Shown one piece after another: positions 52,053-61,102 of a stretch of 64,000 nt of DNA. Position numbers and translations under genes: made by a program. This DNA comes from Streptomyces spororaveus (GTDB lineage Bacteria; Actinomycetota; Actinomycetes; Streptomycetales; Streptomycetaceae): assembly GCF_016755875.1 (NCBI RefSeq), contig NZ_BNED01000003.1, positions 1 through 64,000 of the forward strand, in the 5' to 3' direction. A model generated the notes under the pieces. It was not told where the DNA came from. It was given only the letters and a program-made list of their open reading frames with translations, and searched no databases. Each line of letters starts with the position of its first letter. Position 1 is the stretch's first letter.

Positions 52053-52634
52053 TTACTCCCACCAGCCGACAGGGGTGAAGGAGCACTGGGCTTCGGGTAG
52101 TTCCTCTTCCGCCTTCTTCGGCGGTGCGGTCCTGTTCCAGGGCCTGACGAGTCCGCGCTGGGCCCGCTGCTGGGCGGTGAGTCTGTTCCGCAGGTGGTTG
52201 ACGACGGCGTTCGTCTTAGCGAGCGGGTCGTGTGCCTCGTAGCCCGTCCAGGGCTGTGCCACGCGTCCCTCCGCGGCCTCGCGCAACCGGTCTCGCTCGT
52301 CTTCGCGTTGCAGCTCGTACGCCGCGGCCCCTACACGGCTCTCCCACTCGCGCCACGGTTGCTCGTCCGTCCAAGCGACGGGAGTGCCGCAGCCGTTGAG
52401 CACCGGCACCGGGGAGACCATCCGGGACGGCGGCCCCTCGGGGCGGTAGGGGGCCCTGGGGCAGCTCGGCGGGGGCTTGGCGAGGGTCTGCTCAGCCAGC
52501 ACCCGAACGGGGCTCACAACTTCTTGTACGGGCTCCGGCTCCGGTTCCTCTACGGGGAGGTCGGCGTCGATGAACACAGGGCCGCCCCGCAGCATGGTCC
52601 GTCGCTGGTCGCCTCGCGTACGCGTACGTCGCAT
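52053..52634 (-). CDS. Hypothetical protein of the XRE-led operon (third gene)
   Basis: A 193-residue protein, MRRTRTRGDQRRTMLRGGPV. A Pro/Glu-rich region (DLPVEEPEPEPVQEVVSPVR) leads to a helical part with REWESRVGAAAYELQREDER and AQPWTGYEAHDPLAKTNAVV, then basic and polar residues to the end. It starts 2 bases after the previous stop, so it is translationally coupled. It is soluble and partly disordered, of no family I know. Similar short genes occur in actinophages and ICEs. Confidence 0.6.
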   Translation of the reverse strand: MRRTRTRGDQRRTMLRGGPVFIDADLPVEEPEPEPVQEVVSPVRVLAEQTLAKPPPSCPRAPYRPEGPPSRMVSPVPVLNGCGTPVAWTDEQPWREWESRVGAAAYELQREDERDRLREAAEGRVAQPWTGYEAHDPLAKTNAVVNHLRNRLTAQQRAQRGLVRPWNRTAPPKKAEEELPEAQCSFTPVGWWE

Positions 52635-52636
52635 CG

Positions 52637-52918
52637 TCAGTCCACCAGATCGGGCAGGCCCGACGCCCGCGGCGGTACGGGTCGCGCCGCCTTCCGCGCC
52701 AGGGCGAAAGTCGGCGGCGGGTCACCGTCACCGCGGCGACGGACGACCGGCGGGGAAGGCGGCCGGGAGAAGTCCACCAGCGCCAGCCTCGACTGGTAGT
52801 CGGCCTCCTTGGCCGCCAGGGCCTCGGCGTAGTCGCCGCGGGCCTCAGGAGTCGAGAGGTCGGTGATCGGCTCGGCAGGGGCGTGCCGCGGCCGGCGCAA
52901 GGGGTTGAAGCACTTCAT
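52637..52918 (-). CDS. Hypothetical protein of the XRE-led operon (second gene)
   Basis: A 93-residue protein, MKCFNPLRRPRHAPAEPITD, with a helix (EARGDYAEALAAKEADYQSR) and a Pro/Arg-rich C-terminus (RRRGDGDPPPTFALARKAAR). It begins 2 bases after the stop of the XRE gene and ends 2 bases before the next start. Function unknown. The spacing says it is made together with its neighbours. Confidence 0.6.
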   Translation of the reverse strand: MKCFNPLRRPRHAPAEPITDLSTPEARGDYAEALAAKEADYQSRLALVDFSRPPSPPVVRRRGDGDPPPTFALARKAARPVPPRASGLPDLVD

Positions 52919-52920
52919 GG

Positions 52921-53424
52921 TCACCTCGGCTGGATGAGTCGCTGGTACGCCTGCGGTCGCGGCTGCGGAGGAGGAGGTGGCGGAGGTGGTTCCGGGATGA
53001 GGTAGCCGATGGGGGCCACCTTCCGCGGGCCGTGCTCCGGCTCCTCCTGCTGTGCCAGGTACGACGCCTCCCGCTCGCGGTGCCGCTGCTCCTGGTCCCG
53101 GCGGGCGAAGTAGCCGGTAGCGAAGTCGGTGACGACCTCTGATTCGTCGTCATCGGTGGCCAGCGCCTCGGGGACCGTCATGCGAGGACGGCCCTGTGCT
53201 GCTGGTGGCCGCGCTGGCATCTCCGCGGGCGCGGCGCTGTTCGTGATGCTGTACACCTCGGCGAGGCGGTTAAGCGCGGTCGGCAGGCGCCTCCCGGACT
53301 CGGCCCCGTAGACCGACATGGGAGGTACCCCTGCCCGCTCCGCTGCCTCCTTCACGGTCCAACCCCGCCTGAGGCGGGCGTCCCGAAGGCGGCTGCCGCG
53401 GGCGGCACTCTTCGTACGATTCAT
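52921..53424 (-). CDS. XRE-family regulator heading a four-gene operon
   Basis: A 167-residue protein, MNRTKSAARGSRLRDARLRR. The HTH is clear at about residues 11-65 (RLRRGWTVKEAAERAGVPPM, SVYGAESGRRLPTALNRLAE). The rest is acidic and then Pro-rich (PEPPPPPPPPQPRPQ), so it is disordered. It is probably an autorepressor: three similar short sites lie directly upstream, in the DNA before the start codon. Three coupled genes follow. The set looks like a small lysogeny-type or defence-type operon, but none of the partner proteins is recognised. Confidence 0.8.
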   Translation of the reverse strand: MNRTKSAARGSRLRDARLRRGWTVKEAAERAGVPPMSVYGAESGRRLPTALNRLAEVYSITNSAAPAEMPARPPAAQGRPRMTVPEALATDDDESEVVTDFATGYFARRDQEQRHREREASYLAQQEEPEHGPRKVAPIGYLIPEPPPPPPPPQPRPQAYQRLIQPR

Positions 53425-53441
53425 AAAGCCATTGTTCGCGC

Positions 53442-53495
53442 TTTGCGCAAAACCGGGTAAGGGCCTTTTAGCAAGGGGCAAAGGTTTTTCGCAAG
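53442..53495. promoter_or_regulatory. Iterated operator-like sites before the XRE gene
   Basis: TTTGCGCAA at 53442-53450 is a perfect 9-bp palindrome around a central base. TTTTAGCAAG at 53466-53475 and TTTTCGCAAG at 53486-53495 are half-site relatives, 20 bp apart, which is two helical turns. The region is AT-rich compared with its surroundings. These are candidate binding sites for the XRE protein. Confidence 0.55.
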
Positions 53496-53632
53496 GGCTG
53501 TTATCGGCACGCAAAAAGCGCACCCTGCGGCGCATAGCGTTAACTCAGATGGAGACCCCGTAACTCCTTGGGCCATACGGGGAAACGGAGTCCCGGTCTT
53601 TTGTGAGGGAGTATCTCCCTCACCGGTTTGCG

Positions 53633-54184
53633 CTATGCACAGTGTCGCGTGCGCGTTTCACTGCCGAGCACGGAGGCCAGGATGCGCCACCCAGGAACGG
53701 CTTCCGGTGTCCGCGTCGCCGTCCAGCCGCCCCGGCCCCAACGGCGGAAGGTCACCGGCGACCAGCCCGGTTCCCACGTCTGCACGGCCTCGGCGACACC
53801 CTGACCGGAGATCCACACATCGCGCAGCAGACGCCACCCATCTGCTTCTCCGAGATCGACAACGAGGACGTCGGCCCGGGTCGCCACGGTCACGCGCCGG
53901 CCGTTGTGCTTATAGGCGACGGCCTTCGGCAACATGAGCACGACCCCGTGCACCGGCCTCCACCACTCCACACCACCGGCCCACGAACACCCTCTCTGCG
54001 GGTTTGGGTGGAGACGCTCGAAGGCCCGGCGTTGCCCCCCTCGCAGACCACCCCGGTACGAGCAAGGAGACTCGTCCGGGGTGGTGTCCTGCTGCGGGAG
54101 CTCGGGGTCACTGTGTGCCAACCGGGCCAAGATCGCCGCTCTGCGCTGCTGTCCGCTCCGGTAAGGCGAAGTACCCCGAGCCAT
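53633..54184 (-). CDS. Hypothetical protein, 183 residues
   Basis: It starts MARGTSPYRSGQQRRAAILA. The centre is hydrophobic and strand-rich (GVEWWRPVHGVVLMLPKAVA, RVTVATRADVLVVDLGEADG) and the C-terminus carries GQGVAEAVQTWEPGWSPVTF. The ATG overlaps the preceding stop (TGATG), so it is coupled to the truncated gene before it. No recognised family. It may be a plasmid-type accessory protein. Confidence 0.55.
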   Translation of the reverse strand: MARGTSPYRSGQQRRAAILARLAHSDPELPQQDTTPDESPCSYRGGLRGGQRRAFERLHPNPQRGCSWAGGVEWWRPVHGVVLMLPKAVAYKHNGRRVTVATRADVLVVDLGEADGWRLLRDVWISGQGVAEAVQTWEPGWSPVTFRRWGRGGWTATRTPEAVPGWRILASVLGSETRTRHCA

Positions 54185-54414
54185 CACACGATGTCGGACA
54201 GGCGGAACAGCGAGTCCTTGACCGTGAACAACTCCTCGCCCCTGTCCTGCGGGCCCTGCTCTCGCATGGGCTCGATCTCCAAGGCGTAGTCCCCGATCGC
54301 GAACTGACCCCGGGTCTGGGCCTCCACGATCTTGCGCAGCTCCGCGACGATCTGCTCGTAACGGTGGGCGCTGACGCTGCCGACCTTGTCGGCACTCTCG
54401 ATCTTCTCGGGCAT
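54184..54414 (-). pseudogene. N-terminal part of a plasmid/phage-type protein
   Basis: A 76-residue frame, MPEKIESADKVGSVSAHRYE, then EQIVAELRKIVEAQTRGQFA, IGDYALEIEPMREQG and GEELFTVKDSLFRLSDIV. Longer actinobacterial phage and plasmid proteins share the FxIGDxALEIEPMRxxG...ExLxxVxxxLxxxADxIG pattern and continue for another 150 or more residues with an HTH-like part. Here it stops right after the second block. I read it as truncated, though it still couples translation to the next gene. Confidence 0.5.
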
Positions 54415-54578
54415 GGTTCTCACCACCCTGAACGGGCCGGGGCACGGCCCCTCGGCCGTGACAAGACGCGGCCCACTGCGTGACCGAGAGTCGAACCCAC
54501 CTGCCGAAGATCACAATGGATGACTGGAAAGAGCCGGAATCTGATCGAAGGTCCGATTCGGATGCGTTCGTGGAGAGG

Positions 54579-54893
54579 TCACTGTGACCGTTCTCCGAAC
54601 GATTCGTTCCGCGACCGCCAGGCCCTCATGACGCACCGCCGCGAACAGAAAACAGCGTCCGAACGCCGATCCACCCCGGCCACCCAGACCGTCCCGCACT
54701 CGGGACACGCCACCCGCCCTGACCCGTTCAACTCCGCCATCACCCGGCGCCGCAACCGACGATCCCGCCGCCATGACCTGGCACGACACGCCGTCGAGCA
54801 GAACACTGCGTCCGGCCGCGCGGCTGGCCTCAACCGGCCACCGCAGCCTCCACACACCCGCACTCCGGGACGCCCGGAACCCTCGGACACCAC
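54579..54893 (-). CDS. Small double zinc-ribbon protein
   Basis: A 104-residue protein with two similar Cys4 units: CGGCGGRLRPAARPDAVFCS with TAC, and CPECGTVWVAGVDRRSDAVF with CSRRC. Each has a CxxC...FCSxxC pattern of the kind that holds a zinc ion. The spacing resembles the FPG/DUF2116-like zinc fingers of plasmid and phage proteins. The basic linker RRDRRLRRRVMAELN between the units suggests DNA or RNA binding. It starts with GTG; a second GTG follows immediately. It stands alone. Confidence 0.65.
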   Translation of the reverse strand: MVSEGSGRPGVRVCGGCGGRLRPAARPDAVFCSTACRARSWRRDRRLRRRVMAELNGSGRVACPECGTVWVAGVDRRSDAVFCSRRCVMRAWRSRNESFGERSQ

Positions 54894-55241
54894 TACAGGC
54901 TAGAGCCCCGGACGCCTCGAAAACCGGGATATGGAACAGGCTCACTGAGGGGCGGCAACGCGCTGCGGGGCGCCCAGCGGGCCGTACAGCGACTAGAAGG
55001 GTACTGAGGACAGCCTCCCCCTGCTCTCGCGGCGGGGATTGCCGTCGCGGGGGCGGCCTCCCAGTCGGCGTTCTCCTGCTGCCGGGAGACCTCGGCGGCA
55101 ACCAGACCCCGCCCGCGCAGGCCGTCCTGGCCCAAGTAGGTGCCGTCTTCGACCGACCTGACCTCAATGCCAGCGCCCGCCGCGCAGTCCCTCCTCCGAC
55201 ACCGCACGCCGCGCACGCGCAGTCCGAGGCAGGAGAGGGGA

Positions 55242-55940
55242 TCAGGCTCCGATGCCGACGGACGAGACGTACGCGTAGGCGGCATAGTCGGAGTCGAGGT
55301 CGGTGATGACGTCGTCCCAGATCTCGTCCACCATCGCCTCGTCCCGGGCGGCCCATGCGCTGACCAGGTCGGGCCAGATGTACCGGACGGTGATGGAGCG
55401 GTCGCTGAGGGGGCGGGCGTACTTGGCGTCGACGTGGCTCTGGTCGACGGGGTAGATCTCCATGCGGCTGCCGCGGCCGTTGTTGTCGGGGTGGCGGACC
55501 AGCCAGCGGGAGCGGATCAGGTTCTCCCGCCGGCGCCACCAGTACGCCGCGTCAATCCGCTCCCTGGACGCCGGGGACGGGGTGGCCTTCCCGCGCATCC
55601 AGGAACGCACCGTGCGGGCTGTGACGCCCTGCCCGGCCAAGGCCTCACGGCCGGCCGGGCTGTCGAGGTGATGAGGCGGACGCCGGACTTCTTCCGATCG
55701 TGGACGCCGCTGGTGGTCTCGCGGAGCTGGCCGATCGGAGCCAGACTTGAACGTCGACAAGTTCGCCGCGTTCATGTCCAGGGCGCACCTCTCGAACTCC
55801 GCTCCCTTCTGAGCCGCTTGGAGGATCTCGGGATGGCGCCACTTGGGACGGCCCTCCCAGATCTCGTCCGCACCCCTCTGCGAGCGCTTACGCAGGACAT
55901 CAGGGGTCGGCGGGAACTCGGTAGTGCTCGTACCGGCCAC
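55242..55940 (-). CDS. HTH protein, Tpg-like (terminal-protein-like)
   Basis: A 232-residue frame. Its second half reads GVTARTVRSWMRGKATPSPA with SRERIDAAYWWRRRENLIRS, then YPVDQSHVDAKYARPLSDRS and ITVRYIWPDLVSAWAARDEA to VSSVGIGA. The HTH followed by RxxPSxxSRxRIxxA resembles the telomere-terminal protein Tpg family of linear Streptomyces replicons, but only this part matches and the N-terminal 100 residues look out of frame or decayed. The last 100 codons are repeated at 61848. I hold the family with low confidence. Confidence 0.45.
   Translation of the reverse strand: MAGTSTTEFPPTPDVLRKRSQRGADEIWEGRPKWRHPEILQAAQKGAEFERCALDMNAANLSTFKSGSDRPAPRDHQRRPRSEEVRRPPHHLDSPAGREALAGQGVTARTVRSWMRGKATPSPASRERIDAAYWWRRRENLIRSRWLVRHPDNNGRGSRMEIYPVDQSHVDAKYARPLSDRSITVRYIWPDLVSAWAARDEAMVDEIWDDVITDLDSDYAAYAYVSSVGIGA
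55249..55550. repeat. Left direct repeat flanking the RHS2 cassette
   Basis: About 300 bp at the end of the HTH gene matches 61851-62155 in the same orientation at roughly 90% by eye. Together the two copies bracket the RHS2 toxin and immunity genes. Confidence 0.75.
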
Positions 55941-56231
55941 CGACCCGCGAGGCCTTGAACAGGGCCAACACCTCGGGGATCGTCACGGTCCGCCGAACAC
56001 GCCACGCTGAACGCCCTCCTGGACCGCGCCACCGCCGTACTGATCAAGCAGACCCGCCAGACGACGACATGTCCAACCTCCCCCTGTGTCCCCGGCCCAC
56101 CCGCGGCGCCTGCGCCGTCCGCCTCAACCCCGACCCCGGCGGTTTGCGAATGCGGATTACCCGTCAGGCCGGTCGCATGATAGGACTGTTCGACTGTTTG
56201 AGCGAATTCGGCTACGGAGGGCGGGGGTTGC

Positions 56232-59200
56232 GTGTCTGTCACGGTGCCCGATTGGGCGGACACACTGCTGGATCTGATCGGTGTGGCCTGGCCGAACGTG
56301 GACGAGGACGCCTACCGGGACATGGCGGACTCGCTCCGGGAGTTCGCCGAGGACCTCCTGGACGACGGCCAGCTCGCGAACAACCACGTCGAACGCCTGC
56401 TCTCCGCGAGCAAGGGCGAGTCGATCGAGGCCCTGAACAAGCACTGGAACACGGTCAAGGGCAAGCACTTCAAGGACCTCGCCTCCGCGGCCCGCACCAT
56501 CGCCGGCGCCATGGACCTGGCCGCCGACGCCGTGGTCGCCATGAAGTCCGCCGCCCTGGTCCAACTCGGCTACCTGGCCACCGAAGCGGGCATCGCGCTC
56601 TCCCTCATACCCGTCACCGGCGGCCTGTCGATGCTGATCGGCGCGGGTGCCATGCGCGCCACCCAGGAGGTCATCAAGCGCCTCATCAAGGAGTGCATGG
56701 AGGAGGCCGTCGGCTACATCGTCTCGGCCATGACCGAGCCGGCCGTCGCCGCCCTGGAGGGCATGGCCGCCGACCTCGTCGTCCAACTCGGCTCGATGGC
56801 CCTCGGCTTCCAGGACGGCGTGGACCTCGACCAGGCGAAGAACGCGGGCAAGGACGGCTTCAAGGAAGGCGTCCAGTCCGGCAAGGAATCCCTCCACCTC
56901 GCCTCGGCCGGAGGAGGCGGGGGCGGAGGCGGGGGCGGTACCGGCCTGGTCGACCTGCACATCGAGCACTCCGAACACGACCGCGCCGGCACTCACCTCA
57001 ACACGGTCAGCACCGGCATCCACGGCAAGACCACCTCCAAACTCACCAAGGCCAAGTCCCACCACGGCCGCACCCGGGGCCGCGACTCCATCGCCCAGGC
57101 CATCGACCCCGTCGCCGACAAGGCCCTCACCGCCCTCACCAAAGCCACCAAGGCCATGGGCGACCACGTCGGCACCACCCTTCCCAAAGCGGTCAAGCAG
57201 ATCTCCACCGACCACAAGAAGAACGACCAGGCCCTCCACGACGACTTCAACCGCCTGAAACGCAATGGCTCCGGCTCCGGCGACGCGAGTGCAAAGGGCA
57301 ACGGAAAAGGCGGCTCCGGCGGCGACAGCGACAGCCCGCCCTCCGCCCGGGACCCGCGGTCCACACGCGACGTCAAGGACGATCCGCGCGGGAAGGGTGT
57401 ACCCCTCAACGGGCGCCGCTGCGCCACCGACCCGGTGGACGTGGTCAGTGGTCAGATGGTGCTCGCGCACACCGACCTCGCCCTCCCGGGCGTCCTGCCG
57501 CTGATCCTGCGCCGCACCCACATATCCGGTTACGACTACGGACGCAGCTACGGCCCCGGCTGGGCCTCCACCCTCGACGAGCGCCTCGACATCGACGTGG
57601 ACGGCACGGGCGGGAGCGTCTGGGCCCGCGAGGACGGCTCGCTGGTCTTCTACCCGCGCCTGCCCCGTGACGAGCGCGACGAGGTCCTTCCCGCGGCCCG
57701 CTCCCGGCTCGCGCTGCGCCTCGTCGAGCGCACCGAGTTCGGCGACGTGACGTACGCGATCTCCGACGGCCACTCCGGCCTCACCCGCTCCTTCACCGGC
57801 AACCCGTACCACGGCAGCGCGTGCCACTGGCTGACCTCCCTCACGGACCGCAACGGCAACGCCGTGCACTTCCGCCGGGAGGCGGACGGCCGCCCCCTCT
57901 CCGCCACCCACGATGGCGGATACCAGGTCGAGTTCACCACCGACCCCGCCGGACGCCTCACCTCGCACGCTCTGCGCACACCCGACGGGCCTCGGACGCT
58001 CCACGTCTTCGGCTACGACGACACCGGGAACCTGCGGACCGTGTCCCACGCCGACAGCGCCCCTCTGGTCTTCGCCTATGACGCGGCGGGCCGCATCACC
58101 TCGTGGACCGACCGCCACGGAGCGGCGTACTCCTACGCCTACGACGCCGCTGGCCGCGTCATACGCACTACGGGACCGGACGGCATGCTCTCGTCCCGGT
58201 TCTCGTACACGACCGACCCGCGCCACCCGGAGCTGCGCATCACGCGGTTCGCGGACTCCACCGGCGCCGTGACCACCCACCGCATCAACGCCCTCGGCCA
58301 GGTCGTCGCCGAGACCGACCCGCTCGGGAACACGGTGCTGCGGGAGTGGGACGGCTACGACAACCTGCTGGCACGGACCGACCCGCTGGGGCACACCGCC
58401 CGCTTCACGTACGACGACAACGACAACCTCACCATCCTGCACTTCCCCGACGGCACCCGGTCCACCGCCCGGTACGACGACCTGAACCTGCTCGTGGAGC
58501 TGACTGGACCCGACGGCGCCACCTGGCGCCAGGAGAACGACGAACGCGGCAACCGGACGGCCGTCGTGGCTCCCGACGGCTCCGTGGCCCGCTTCCACCA
58601 CGACGAGAACGGTGCGCTGATCAGCCGTACCGACCCGTCGGGCGCGGTGGAACGGCTCACGCGCGACGCCGCCGGCCTCGCCCTCTCGCTGACCGACGCG
58701 CTCGGCAACACCTTCTCGGTCGTACGGGACCCCTTCGGCCGCCCCCTCGAAGGCACCGACCCCCAGGGTGCGGTGACCCGTACGCAATGGAGCCCGGAGG
58801 GGTGGGCGCTGCGTACGACCGCGCCCGACGGCGGTGCGGAGAGCTGGACATGGGACGCCGAGGGCAACTGCACTTCGCGCACGGACGCGGCGGGCGACAC
58901 GACCCGCTTCGAGTACGGCCCGTTCGACCTGCTGACCGCGCGGACCGGTGCCGACGGCGCCCGCTACGAGTTCCGGCACGACACCGAGCTGCGACTGGTC
59001 CAGGTCCGCAACCCGCAGGGTCTCACCTGGGACTACACCTACGACGCGGCCGGAAACCTGACGCGGGAGAGCGACTTCGACGGCCGCGGCCTCGACTACG
59101 CCTATGACGGTGCGGGGCGGATGGTCTCCGTCACGACCCCGACCGGTGACGTGCTCACCAGTGAGTACGACGCCTGCGGCCGTGTCACGCGCAAGCAGGT

Positions 59201-61085
59201 GGGCGACGTGTCGACCCGCTTCGGTTACGACACGTCGGGACAGCTCGTGTCCGCCCTCTCGACGTCGGCCTCGGCATCCTCGTCTGCATCTGCCGCCGGG
59301 GCCGCCGTCTGCTCCGTCACCGTCGAACGCGATCAGCTCGGCCGGATCCTCGCGGAGACGGTGAACGGGCGCACCATGCGCTACGCCTACGACGCCACGG
59401 GCCGGGTCGTTGCACGCACCACGCCGGGCGGGACCGTCTCCCGGGCCTCCTACGACACTGCGGGGCGGCGCGAGGCGCTCCTGGTGGGCGGCCACCGCAT
59501 CGGCTTCGAACGGGACGGCCGGGGCCGGGAGCTGACCCGCAGCGTCGGGAGGGAGGACCGGCCGCTCGTCATCGGTTCCACCTGGGACACCGCGGGCCGG
59601 CTCGCCACCCGCAAGGTGACCGCGGGCGACCGGACGCTGCGGTCCCACTCCTACGGCTACCGTGCGGACGGCCACCTCGACCGGCTCACCGATGAACTCG
59701 GTGGTGTGACGCTCAACTTCGAGATGGATCCGGTCGGTCGCCCACTGCGGGTCACCGCGGCGGACTGGCAGGAGTCCTACGCGTACGACTTGGCCGGCAA
59801 CCAGACCGCGGCCGACTGGCCGGACCGCGCGCACCGCGCCGAGGGGCGCGGCGAGCGCACGTATCGGGGGACGCGGCTGATGGGCGCGGGGGGCATCCGG
59901 TGCGAGTACGACGCGGCGGGGCGCACCGTGGCGCGGCACCGGACGACCCTGTCGGGCCGCAAGGAGGCGTGGCGCTACACCTGGGACGCGGAGAACCGCA
60001 TGACCTCATGCCGGACGCCGGACGGGGTCCTGTGGCGCTACGACTACGACCCGCTGGGCCGCCGGACCGCCAAGCACCGCATGGCGCAGGACGACCGCAC
60101 CGCCGTGCACTCGGTGCACTTCGTCTGGGACGGCACCCGTCTCGCCGAGCAGGTCGACACCGCGCACTCCACGGTCACCACGTGGGAGTACGACGGGTAC
60201 CGCCCGCTGGCGCAGTGGGAACGGCGACTGCGCGCGCCGCAGAGCGCGCCGGCCGTGGAGGGGGCAGCCGTGGAAGGGGCAGCCGACCGGGACATCGACG
60301 CCAGGTTCTTCGCGATCATCACCGACCTGGCGGGCGCGCCGAGCGAGCTGGTGGACGAGGACGGCCGGATCGCCTGGCACGCCCGGTCCACCGTGTGGGG
60401 CGCGACGACCTGGAACCGCAACGCGGCCGCCTACACGCCGCTGCGGCTGCCGGGTCAGTACGACGACGCCGAGACGGGCTTGTACTACAACCTCCACCGG
60501 CACTACGACCCGCAGACGGCCCGCTACGCCAGTCCTGACCCGCTGGGCCTGGGCGCGGCCGCGAACCCCGTCGCGTTCGTGGTCAATCCCTACCGCTGGT
60601 CCGACCCCGAGGGCCTCATCGCCAAGGGCTGTACGGAGCACGGCGGCTGGTACAGCGGTCTCAGCCCGGCCAACCTGAAGAACGAGGACGGTACGCGGCG
60701 CACGGAGACCAATATGGAGGTCAACCACATTCCGGCGAAGAATGCGTACGCGCACCTGGACGAGCCCGGCTTCAAGACCAACAAGGACGGCGGCGGCGCC
60801 GGCATGGGCCCGGCGATCCGGATGGAGTACGACGACCACCGCGGGGTGACGAGCACCGGATCGAGCGCGGAGTCCATCAAGTGGCGGGCCGACCAGCGTG
60901 CGCTGATCGACGCCGGTCGGTGGGACCTCGCGATGAAGATGGACATCGACGAGATCCGGGAGTTGTACGGCGACAAGTACGACACGCACATTGCGGACAT
61001 GGTGGAGAGCCTCAAGGTGAACAAGAAGTTCCAGAAGATGCTCGAGAAGCGGGAGTGGACAATAGACTACGAAGTGCTCAAGTAG
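56232..61085 (+). CDS. RHS polymorphic toxin (RHS2) with helical N-domain and nuclease-like tip
   Basis: A 1,617-residue protein from a GTG (VSVTVPDWADTLLDLIGVAW) with GGAGGGCGGGG upstream. There is no classical signal peptide; residues 1-220 are amphipathic helices like the N-domains of type VII-linked RHS proteins. A Gly run near residue 235 precedes DUF6531 (DPVDVVSGQMVLAHTDLALP, about residue 395). YD repeats follow (YDAAGRITSWTDRHGAAYSY) and end in the RHS core (GLYYNLHRHYDPQTARYASP, about 1415). The last 150 residues carry METNH-type MEVNHIPAKNAY, MEYDDHRGVTSTG and DIDEIRELYGDKYD, as in Ntox15-like toxins. The probable immunity gene follows 17 bases later. Confidence 0.85.
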   Translation: MSVTVPDWADTLLDLIGVAWPNVDEDAYRDMADSLREFAEDLLDDGQLANNHVERLLSASKGESIEALNKHWNTVKGKHFKDLASAARTIAGAMDLAADAVVAMKSAALVQLGYLATEAGIALSLIPVTGGLSMLIGAGAMRATQEVIKRLIKECMEEAVGYIVSAMTEPAVAALEGMAADLVVQLGSMALGFQDGVDLDQAKNAGKDGFKEGVQSGKESLHLASAGGGGGGGGGGTGLVDLHIEHSEHDRAGTHLNTVSTGIHGKTTSKLTKAKSHHGRTRGRDSIAQAIDPVADKALTALTKATKAMGDHVGTTLPKAVKQISTDHKKNDQALHDDFNRLKRNGSGSGDASAKGNGKGGSGGDSDSPPSARDPRSTRDVKDDPRGKGVPLNGRRCATDPVDVVSGQMVLAHTDLALPGVLPLILRRTHISGYDYGRSYGPGWASTLDERLDIDVDGTGGSVWAREDGSLVFYPRLPRDERDEVLPAARSRLALRLVERTEFGDVTYAISDGHSGLTRSFTGNPYHGSACHWLTSLTDRNGNAVHFRREADGRPLSATHDGGYQVEFTTDPAGRLTSHALRTPDGPRTLHVFGYDDTGNLRTVSHADSAPLVFAYDAAGRITSWTDRHGAAYSYAYDAAGRVIRTTGPDGMLSSRFSYTTDPRHPELRITRFADSTGAVTTHRINALGQVVAETDPLGNTVLREWDGYDNLLARTDPLGHTARFTYDDNDNLTILHFPDGTRSTARYDDLNLLVELTGPDGATWRQENDERGNRTAVVAPDGSVARFHHDENGALISRTDPSGAVERLTRDAAGLALSLTDALGNTFSVVRDPFGRPLEGTDPQGAVTRTQWSPEGWALRTTAPDGGAESWTWDAEGNCTSRTDAAGDTTRFEYGPFDLLTARTGADGARYEFRHDTELRLVQVRNPQGLTWDYTYDAAGNLTRESDFDGRGLDYAYDGAGRMVSVTTPTGDVLTSEYDACGRVTRKQVGDVSTRFGYDTSGQLVSALSTSASASSSASAAGAAVCSVTVERDQLGRILAETVNGRTMRYAYDATGRVVARTTPGGTVSRASYDTAGRREALLVGGHRIGFERDGRGRELTRSVGREDRPLVIGSTWDTAGRLATRKVTAGDRTLRSHSYGYRADGHLDRLTDELGGVTLNFEMDPVGRPLRVTAADWQESYAYDLAGNQTAADWPDRAHRAEGRGERTYRGTRLMGAGGIRCEYDAAGRTVARHRTTLSGRKEAWRYTWDAENRMTSCRTPDGVLWRYDYDPLGRRTAKHRMAQDDRTAVHSVHFVWDGTRLAEQVDTAHSTVTTWEYDGYRPLAQWERRLRAPQSAPAVEGAAVEGAADRDIDARFFAIITDLAGAPSELVDEDGRIAWHARSTVWGATTWNRNAAAYTPLRLPGQYDDAETGLYYNLHRHYDPQTARYASPDPLGLGAAANPVAFVVNPYRWSDPEGLIAKGCTEHGGWYSGLSPANLKNEDGTRRTETNMEVNHIPAKNAYAHLDEPGFKTNKDGGGAGMGPAIRMEYDDHRGVTSTGSSAESIKWRADQRALIDAGRWDLAMKMDIDEIRELYGDKYDTHIADMVESLKVNKKFQKMLEKREWTIDYEVLK

Positions 61086-61102
61086 ACAATCGGAGAAGCA
61101 AT

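Noticed and set aside
54893..55241. A minus-strand frame with EVRSVEDGTYLGQDGLRGRG
   Set aside because: Partly protein-like but without a start, and overlapped by other frames; not enough to support a gene.
56157..59939. A 1,260-codon minus-strand frame opposite RHS2
   Set aside because: Same reason: no domain structure and it lies antisense to well-supported repeats.
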